Positions 58,454 through 64,000 of a stretch of 64,000 nt of DNA are shown piece after piece (within the stretch, counting starts at the first letter, position 1; each line of letters starts with the position of its first letter). The stretch is from the NCBI RefSeq assembly GCF_025961225.1, contig NZ_JAOQNG010000010.1, forward strand, positions 1,752,501 through 1,816,500, given 5' to 3'. The notes under the pieces were generated by a model, which saw only the letters and a list, made by a program, of their open reading frames with translations, searched no databases and was not told the origin of the DNA. The stretch comes from Azospirillum canadense. Its GTDB lineage: Bacteria; Pseudomonadota; Alphaproteobacteria; Azospirillales; Azospirillaceae. Position numbers and translations under genes: made by a program.

Positions 58454-61400
58454 TCACTCCGCAGGCGTCGGTTCCACACGGCCTTCCGGCCGGTGCTGGC
58501 TTGGCCGGATGCGTTCGGTCAGACGTTGGAAGGCGACGAACAGGACCGGCACGAAGATGATGCCGACCAGGGTCGCCGCGGTCATGCCGCTGAACACCGT
58601 GGTGCCGATGGACCGGCGGCTCGCCCCGCCGGCGCCGGAGGCGATCAGTAGGGGCACCGCCCCCAGGATGAAGGCCAGCGCCGTCATCAGCACGGCGCGG
58701 AAGCGCTGGCGGGCGCCCATCACGGCGGATTCGATGACCGGATGGCCGGCGGCGCGCTGCTCCCGCGCGAACTCGACGATCAGGATGGCGTTCTTGGCGG
58801 CAAGGCCGACCAGCAGGACCAGGCCGATCTGCGCGTAGATGTCGTTGGCGATGCGGGCGATGGTCAGGCCGATGCCGGCGCCCAGCACCGCGATGGCGAC
58901 CGACAGCAGCACGGCCAGCGGGATCAGCCAGTTCTCGTACTGCGCCACTAGGAACAGGTAGCCGAACATCACCGCCAGCCCGAAGATGACGATGGTCTGG
59001 TTGCCGATGCGGCTTTCCTGGTAGGACAGGCCGGTCCATTCCGTGGCGTAGCCGGCGGGCAGGGTGCGGCCCGCCACCTCCTGCATCGCCGCCAGCGCCT
59101 GGCCGGAGCTGCCGCCGGGTGCGGCGTTGCCGTTGACCGAGGCGGAGAGGAACTGGTTGTAACGGATCAGGCTGTCCGGGGCGAGCGTGGTGCGGACGCT
59201 GACGATGCTGCGCAGCGGCACCATCTCCCCCGACGCGCTGCGGACGTAGAGCTGGTCGATGGCCGCCACCTCGTCCCGGTACTCCGCGGCGTCCTGCACC
59301 TGCACCTGGAAGACGCGGCCGTACAGGTTGAAGTCGTTGACGTAGCGGGACCCCAGGTGCGCCTGCAAGGTCGTGAAGACGTCACCGGGGGAGACGCCGA
59401 GCAGCGCCGCCTTGGTGCGGTCCAGGTCCACGAACAGGTGCGGCACGTCGGGGCTGAAGGTGCTGAAGACCGCCGACAGTTGCGGCTCCTGGTTGGCGGC
59501 GACCAGCAGGCCGCGCAGAACCGCGCCCAGCTGCTGCGGCGTCTGCCCGCCCAGCGCCTGCACGCGCAGGTCGAAGCCGCCGGTGCTGCCCAAGCCGGGG
59601 ATGGAGGGCGGGTTGAAGGCGGCGATGGTCGCCTGCGGCACGGCCGCGAATTGTGGCCTCAGCCGGCCAAGGATCGCGTCCACCGACTGGCCGGCCGGCC
59701 GCTCGCTCCAGGGCTTCAGCACGACGATCTGCAAGCCGACGTTGGACGCGGCCCCGCTGAGGATGCTGTAGCCGGCGATGGTGATGACGTGGGCGACACC
59801 CGGCGTCGCACGCAGCCGGTCGGACACGTCGCCCATCACCGTCTCCGTCCGGCCGAGCGAGGCGGCGCTCGGCAGCTGGACGTTGACGAAGAAGTATCCC
59901 TGGTCCTCCGACGGCAGGAAGGCGGTGGGCAAGGACCGCAGCAGCAGGAAGGCGCCGGCGGTCAGCAGGGCGAAGACGGCGAGCCCGACCACCAGCTTGC
60001 GCGACAACCAGCCGACGAGACTGCCGTAACGGTCACGCACCCGGTCCAGCCCCGTGTTGAAGGCGGCCAGCGGGCGCCAGGGTCGGCCCGGCGGGCGCAG
60101 CAGCAGGCCGCACAGCGCCGGCGTCAGGGTCAGCGACACCATGCCGGAGATCAGGAAGGACGCGGTGATGGTCACGGCGAACTGCCGGTACAGCTGCCCG
60201 GTGATGCCCGGCAGGAAGGCCACCGGCAGGAACACCGCCGCCAGCACCAGGGTGGAGGCGACGATGGCGCCGGTCACCTGCTCCATGGCGAGGCGGCTGG
60301 CGGATGGGGCGGGCTGGTCCGGATGCTCCTCCATCACGCGGCGGACGTTCTCCACCACCACGATGGCGTCGTCCACCACCAGGCCGATGGCCAGCACCAG
60401 CGCGAACAGCGTGATGGTGTTGGCGCTGTAGCCGAGCGCCAGCAGCACGGCGAAGACGCCAATGATCGACACGGGGATCGCCAGAGTCGGGATCATCGTC
60501 GCCCGCCAGTCCTGCAGGAAGACGTAGATGACCACCACGACCAGCAGGAATGTGATGCCCAGCGTCAGCACGATCTCCTCGATGGTCGCGCTGACGAAGC
60601 TGGTGGTGTCGAAGACGACCGCGTATTCCAGCCCCTGTGGGAAGCGGCCGGACAGCCGATCCAGCTCCGCCCGCACGGCCTTGGCGACGTCCAGTGCGTT
60701 GGCGTCCGGCGACTGGTAGACGACCAGGGTCGCCGCCGGGTTGCCGTCCAGCTTGGCGGTGGAGCTGTAGCTCTGCGCCCCCAGTTCCACCCGCCCGATG
60801 TCGCCCAGCCGCACGATGCCGCCGTTCGCGTTGGTGCGGACGATGATGTTCGCGAACTGCTTGGGGTCGTCCAGCCGGCCGCGGGCCAGGATGGTCAGCT
60901 GCTGCTGTTGCCCGTCGGGCACCGGCGGCGCGCCGATCTGCCCGGCCGAGGCCTGGAGGTTCTGGTTCTGGATCGCGGTGACCACGTCCGTCGCGGCGAT
61001 GCCCAGCGCGGCCATGCGGTTCGGGTCCATCCAGACGCGCATGGCGTAGGTCAGGGCGCCCATCACCTGCGCGTCGCCGACGCCGGGCACGCGCGCGATG
61101 GCGTCGCGCAGGTTGATGCTGGCGTAGTTGGAGATGAAGATCGGGTCGAACTGGCCGCCGGTTGAATAGACGTTCACCGCCATCAGCATGTTGGACGACT
61201 GTTTGCGCACCGTCACGCCCTGGCGCGACACCTCCACCGGCAGGGTCGGCGTGGCCAGCGACATGCGGTTCTGCACGTTGATCTGGGCAAGGTCCGGGTC
61301 GGTGCCCGGCGCGAAGGTGACCGACAGGGTGTAGGTGCCGGTGTCGGTGCTGGTGGAGGACATGTAGAGCATGCCCTCCACGCCGTTCACCTGCGCCTCG

Positions 61401-61597
61401 ATCGGGGCGGCGACGCTGTCGGCGACGACCTGCGCGTTGGCGCCGGGGTAGGTGGCGGAGACCTGCACGGACGGCGGCGTGATCGGCGGGAACTGCGCGA
61501 CGGGGATGAACAGGATCGCCAGCGCGCCCGCGATGGTCACCACCAGCGCGATGACGATGGCAAGGTTCGGGCGCCGGATGAACAGGCCGGAGAACAT
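58454..61597 (-). CDS. RND efflux pump, inner-membrane transporter (AcrB/MexB type)
   Basis: About 1,047 residues, typical of HAE1 pumps. Starts MFSGLFIRRPNLAIVIALVV (first helix). The proton-relay Asp pair sits in GLVVDDAIVVVENV near 405. Porter-domain repeats (TYPGANAQVVADSVAAPIE) and a second 6-TM half with GLAAKNAILIVEFA follow. It exports hydrophobic drugs using the proton gradient. It is 6 bases after its adaptor gene; no outer-membrane channel gene is seen here. Confidence 0.92.
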   Translation of the reverse strand: MFSGLFIRRPNLAIVIALVVTIAGALAILFIPVAQFPPITPPSVQVSATYPGANAQVVADSVAAPIEAQVNGVEGMLYMSSTSTDTGTYTLSVTFAPGTDPDLAQINVQNRMSLATPTLPVEVSRQGVTVRKQSSNMLMAVNVYSTGGQFDPIFISNYASINLRDAIARVPGVGDAQVMGALTYAMRVWMDPNRMAALGIAATDVVTAIQNQNLQASAGQIGAPPVPDGQQQQLTILARGRLDDPKQFANIIVRTNANGGIVRLGDIGRVELGAQSYSSTAKLDGNPAATLVVYQSPDANALDVAKAVRAELDRLSGRFPQGLEYAVVFDTTSFVSATIEEIVLTLGITFLLVVVVIYVFLQDWRATMIPTLAIPVSIIGVFAVLLALGYSANTITLFALVLAIGLVVDDAIVVVENVRRVMEEHPDQPAPSASRLAMEQVTGAIVASTLVLAAVFLPVAFLPGITGQLYRQFAVTITASFLISGMVSLTLTPALCGLLLRPPGRPWRPLAAFNTGLDRVRDRYGSLVGWLSRKLVVGLAVFALLTAGAFLLLRSLPTAFLPSEDQGYFFVNVQLPSAASLGRTETVMGDVSDRLRATPGVAHVITIAGYSILSGAASNVGLQIVVLKPWSERPAGQSVDAILGRLRPQFAAVPQATIAAFNPPSIPGLGSTGGFDLRVQALGGQTPQQLGAVLRGLLVAANQEPQLSAVFSTFSPDVPHLFVDLDRTKAALLGVSPGDVFTTLQAHLGSRYVNDFNLYGRVFQVQVQDAAEYRDEVAAIDQLYVRSASGEMVPLRSIVSVRTTLAPDSLIRYNQFLSASVNGNAAPGGSSGQALAAMQEVAGRTLPAGYATEWTGLSYQESRIGNQTIVIFGLAVMFGYLFLVAQYENWLIPLAVLLSVAIAVLGAGIGLTIARIANDIYAQIGLVLLVGLAAKNAILIVEFAREQRAAGHPVIESAVMGARQRFRAVLMTALAFILGAVPLLIASGAGGASRRSIGTTVFSGMTAATLVGIIFVPVLFVAFQRLTERIRPSQHRPEGRVEPTPAE

Positions 61598-61603
61598 GGA
61601 GGC

Positions 61604-62776
61604 TTATCCCTTCGGCTGTTCGGCGGCCTGAGTCGTCGGATTTTGCGTTGCGGGCTCCGGCTGCACGGTCATGCCCGGGCGGACCTTCTGCACGCCGCCC
61701 ACCACGATGGTCTCCCCGGCCTGGAGCCCCTTGGGCACGGCGATCTGCTGGTCGAGCTGCGGCCCGGGCTCGATGGGCCGCCGCTGCACCCGGTTCTGCT
61801 GGTCGAGCACCAGGACGTAGCTGCCCTGCTGGTCCTGCTGGATGGCGGCGACGGGCACCACGGGCTGCCGTTCGGTCTCGGCCGGGCGGATCAGCACCGT
61901 CACATACTGGCCCGGCAGCAGCAGCGCCTTCGGATTGGCGAAGTCGGCGTAGACCGGGATGGTGCTGGTCTGCGGGTCGATGCGGTTGCTGGCGAAAGAG
62001 ACCTTGCCCTTCTGCTCATACTCCGACCCGTCGGCCAATCGCAGGGCGGGCACGAACTTGTCGACGGCCTGGGCGGGGGACAGGTCGGGGAAGGCACGCT
62101 GCGTCTTCAGCAGGTCGCGGTCGCTGACCGAGAAGACCACCCAGATGGGGTCGAGCTGCACGACGGTGGCGAGCGACCCGCTGGACGGGTTGACGAGGTC
62201 GCCCGCGGTCACCGCGGTGGCGCCGATGCGCCCGTCGATGGGCGAGGTGACGCGGGTGTAGCCGAGGTTCAGCTCCGCCTGCCGCAACTTGGCCTGGGCC
62301 TGCATGATGTCGGCCTCCGCCGTTTCCTGCGCGGCCCTGGCCTGATCGACGTCCGCCTGGGAGATGTTGCCGCGGGTCCGCAGCTCCTCCGCGCGCTGGA
62401 AGGCGCGCTGCGCCTCGCGCTGGGAGGCCTGGGCGCGGGCGAGGTCGGCCTTGGCGCTGTCCACCGCCGCCTGGTAGGGAGCCTGCTCGATGACGTAGAG
62501 CAGGGTGTCCTTGGTGACGTTCTGCCCTTCCTGGAAGGCCACCTGCTCGATGAAGCCCTCCACGCGGGCGCGGGCGTCGAAGTCCTGGATCGCCTGGACG
62601 CGGCCGATGAACTCGCTCGTCGGGGTGACCTCCCGCTCGCGCACCACCTCGGTCATCACCGTGGGCGGCGGCGCATTGGGTGGCTGTTGGGCACCGGCGG
62701 CCACTGGAAAAAAATTGGCCGGAAGGAGAACGGAGAAAAGGCACGTCGCCGCGAGGCGATGACGAAGGCGATGCAT
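61604..62776 (-). CDS. RND efflux periplasmic adaptor (AcrA/MexA type)
   Basis: About 390 residues. Sec signal peptide (first ~30, ending VAAGA-QQ). Biotinyl-lipoyl halves (VEGFIEQVAFQEGQNVTKD; LGYTRVTSPIDGRIG) flank a coiled-coil hairpin (residues ~105-170). Beta-barrel and membrane-proximal domains follow. No lipobox Cys is apparent, so it is probably soluble or anchored by its partner. I use ATG at 62776; the frame extends to 62863 without support. Confidence 0.9.
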   Translation of the reverse strand: MHRLRHRLAATCLFSVLLPANFFPVAAGAQQPPNAPPPTVMTEVVREREVTPTSEFIGRVQAIQDFDARARVEGFIEQVAFQEGQNVTKDTLLYVIEQAPYQAAVDSAKADLARAQASQREAQRAFQRAEELRTRGNISQADVDQARAAQETAEADIMQAQAKLRQAELNLGYTRVTSPIDGRIGATAVTAGDLVNPSSGSLATVVQLDPIWVVFSVSDRDLLKTQRAFPDLSPAQAVDKFVPALRLADGSEYEQKGKVSFASNRIDPQTSTIPVYADFANPKALLLPGQYVTVLIRPAETERQPVVPVAAIQQDQQGSYVLVLDQQNRVQRRPIEPGPQLDQQIAVPKGLQAGETIVVGGVQKVRPGMTVQPEPATQNPTTQAAEQPKG

Positions 62777-62859
62777 CGAAGGGGTTCCCGGACAGCCGTG
62801 CCCACTTGAACAGCGCGGCGTCCGGTTGGGTTCAACGATGCTGATCGAATGAGGGATGG

Positions 62860-62901
62860 GCAAAAGACAAACCCGCCGCTCCCCTTTCGAGGTGCGGCGG
62901 G
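62860..62901 (-). terminator. Intrinsic terminator after the symporter gene
   Basis: An 8-bp GC stem (CCCGCCGC / GCGGCGGG) with a 14-base loop lies 16 bases past the symporter stop; on the minus strand TTTGTCTTTT follows. Confidence 0.7.
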
Positions 62902-62917
62902 CCTGGACAGTTTCTGC

Positions 62918-64000
62918 TTAGTGCGAGACCGCCTGGGCGGCGCCGAGGCCGGTTTCGGAGCGGATGTGCTGATACTCGTAGGCCTTCGCCTCCGCCGCGG
63001 CGCGCGGGCTGCGGTCGGTGACGGAGAACAGCCAGGTCGAGGTGAAGGCGATCACCATGGAGAACAGGGCCGGGTGCTCGTAGGGGAAGATCGGCTGCGG
63101 GAAGCCGAAGACGCTGACCCACACGGTCGGGCCCAGCACCACGAAGGACACGCAGCTGACCAGCCCGGCGAAGCCGCCGATGAAGGCGCCGCGCGTCGTC
63201 AGGCCCTTCCAGAAGATCGACAGGATCAGAACCGGGAAGTTCACCGAGGAGGCGAGGCCGAAGGCCAAGCCGACCATGAAGGCGATGTTCTGGTTCTCGA
63301 ACGCAAGGCCCAGCGTGATGGCGATCACGCCCAGCGCCAGCGTGGCGAAGCGGGACACCCGCATCTCCGACGCCTCGGTCGCGTTGCCCTTCTTAATGAC
63401 GCGGGCGTAGAGGTCGTGGCTGACCGCCGACGCGCCGGCCAGGGTCAGGCCCGACACCACCGCCAGGATGGTGGCGAAGGCGACCGCCGAGATGAAGCCC
63501 AGGAAGATGTTGCCGCCGATGGCCTTGGACAGGTGGATGGCCGCCATGTTGCCGCCGCCCAGGATCTTGCCGGCCTTGTCCAGGAATTCCGGGTTGGAGC
63601 CGACGATCACGATGGCCAGCAGGCCGATGGTCACCGTCAGGATGAAGAAATAGCCGATGAAGCCGGTGGCGTAGACGACCGACTTGCGCGCTTCCCTGGC
63701 GTCCGGAACGGTGAAGAAGCGCATCAGGATGTGCGGCAGTCCGGCCGGTCCGCACATCAGTGCGAGGCTGAGCGAGATGGCGGCGACCGGGTCGGCCATG
63801 GCGGCGCTGGGGCGCAGGATGGCGACGCCCGACTTGTGCGCGGCGACGGCCTTCTGCAGCAGCAGTTCCGGGTTGAAGCCGAACTGAGCCAGCGCCAGAC
63901 CGACCAGCACGGTGCAGCCGCCCAGCAGCATCACCGCCTTGATGATCTGCACCCAGGTCGTGGCCAGCATGCCGCCGAAGGTGACGTAGAGGATCATCAG
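62918..64000 (-). CDS. actP: Cation/acetate symporter (ActP-like SSS family), C-terminal part
   Basis: About 361 residues visible; the gene enters from the right edge, so the N-terminal helices are missing. SSS-family helices are clear: YVTFGGMLATTWVQIIKAVML, GPAGLPHILMRFFTVPDAREARKS (the ActP-type PHILMRFFTV motif), then VSGLTLAGASAVSHDLYARV. It takes up acetate or similar short acids with Na+ or H+. The specific substrate is by similarity. Confidence 0.85.
   Translation of the reverse strand: MMILYVTFGGMLATTWVQIIKAVMLLGGCTVLVGLALAQFGFNPELLLQKAVAAHKSGVAILRPSAAMADPVAAISLSLALMCGPAGLPHILMRFFTVPDAREARKSVVYATGFIGYFFILTVTIGLLAIVIVGSNPEFLDKAGKILGGGNMAAIHLSKAIGGNIFLGFISAVAFATILAVVSGLTLAGASAVSHDLYARVIKKGNATEASEMRVSRFATLALGVIAITLGLAFENQNIAFMVGLAFGLASSVNFPVLILSIFWKGLTTRGAFIGGFAGLVSCVSFVVLGPTVWVSVFGFPQPIFPYEHPALFSMVIAFTSTWLFSVTDRSPRAAAEAKAYEYQHIRSETGLGAAQAVSH

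Noticed and set aside
1..64000. tRNA, rRNA, CRISPR-Cas or prophage genes
   Set aside because: I looked on both strands for cloverleaf-like segments, rRNA cores, cas and phage structural genes and saw none I could support.

Overview
The window is high-GC DNA with strong G/C bias at third codon positions. It comes from an alphaproteobacterium, most likely an Azospirillum-type member of the Rhodospirillales. That placement is inference from gene content: a RepA/ParA/ParB replicon, a NasT-controlled nitrate assimilation cluster, a formate dehydrogenase with DUF3305/DUF3306 partners, and PuuD-type urate oxidation. A plasmid-type replication and partition locus beside housekeeping genes (sbcCD, uvrC, guaC, mug) suggests a chromid or megaplasmid rather than a small plasmid.

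Layout. 0-5 kb: sbcD (cut by the window edge), sbcC and a small lipoprotein. 5-7.7 kb: a secreted RTX serine protease and an Arg/Asp-rich BON-domain protein. 7.7-11.7 kb: repA, a ~0.8 kb origin with about 14 copies of a 16-bp iteron-like unit and a DnaA box, then parA-parB. 11.7-13 kb: mug and a DUF1275 membrane protein. 13.3-25.3 kb: nitrate assimilation, with nrtA-nrtB-tandem ATPase-nasT leftward and nirB-nirD-nasA-cobA rightward. 25.3-26.8 kb: an IS30-family insertion. 27-38 kb: accessory genes (NlpC/P60, SIS, YgiQ radical SAM, a possible stress cluster with a ferritin-like protein, a TPR regulator, small HTH proteins). 38-41 kb: uvrC and guaC. 41-46 kb: purine/ureide catabolism. 46-50 kb: LysR and LacI regulators and UDP-galactopyranose mutase. 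50-58 kb: a membrane formate dehydrogenase operon with its maturation genes. 58-64 kb: an RND efflux pair and an acetate-type symporter cut by the right edge.

How the genes work together. Nitrate enters through NrtABC(D), NasA reduces it to nitrite and NirBD to ammonium; CobA makes the siroheme precursor for NirB. The nirB leader shows a sigma-54 promoter, three hairpins with A1/G4 hexaloops and an intrinsic terminator that shares bases with the last hairpin. That is the ANTAR antitermination layout, and the ANTAR protein NasT is encoded 5 kb away. PuuD, UraH, UraD and an allantoate-amidohydrolase-type enzyme form most of a urate-to-ureide route, so nitrogen acquisition is a recurring theme.

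The most unusual signals are at DNA level. The origin's 16-bp motif recurs outside the origin up to about 20 kb away, including inside coding sequences where it forces AT-ending codons. A 22-bp perfect palindrome at 33.4 kb has an 18/20 partner beside parA. Two families of palindromic intergenic repeats are scattered through the window; some copies have become part of reading frames (nasA, cobA, the DUF3306 gene), and one is split by the IS30 element.
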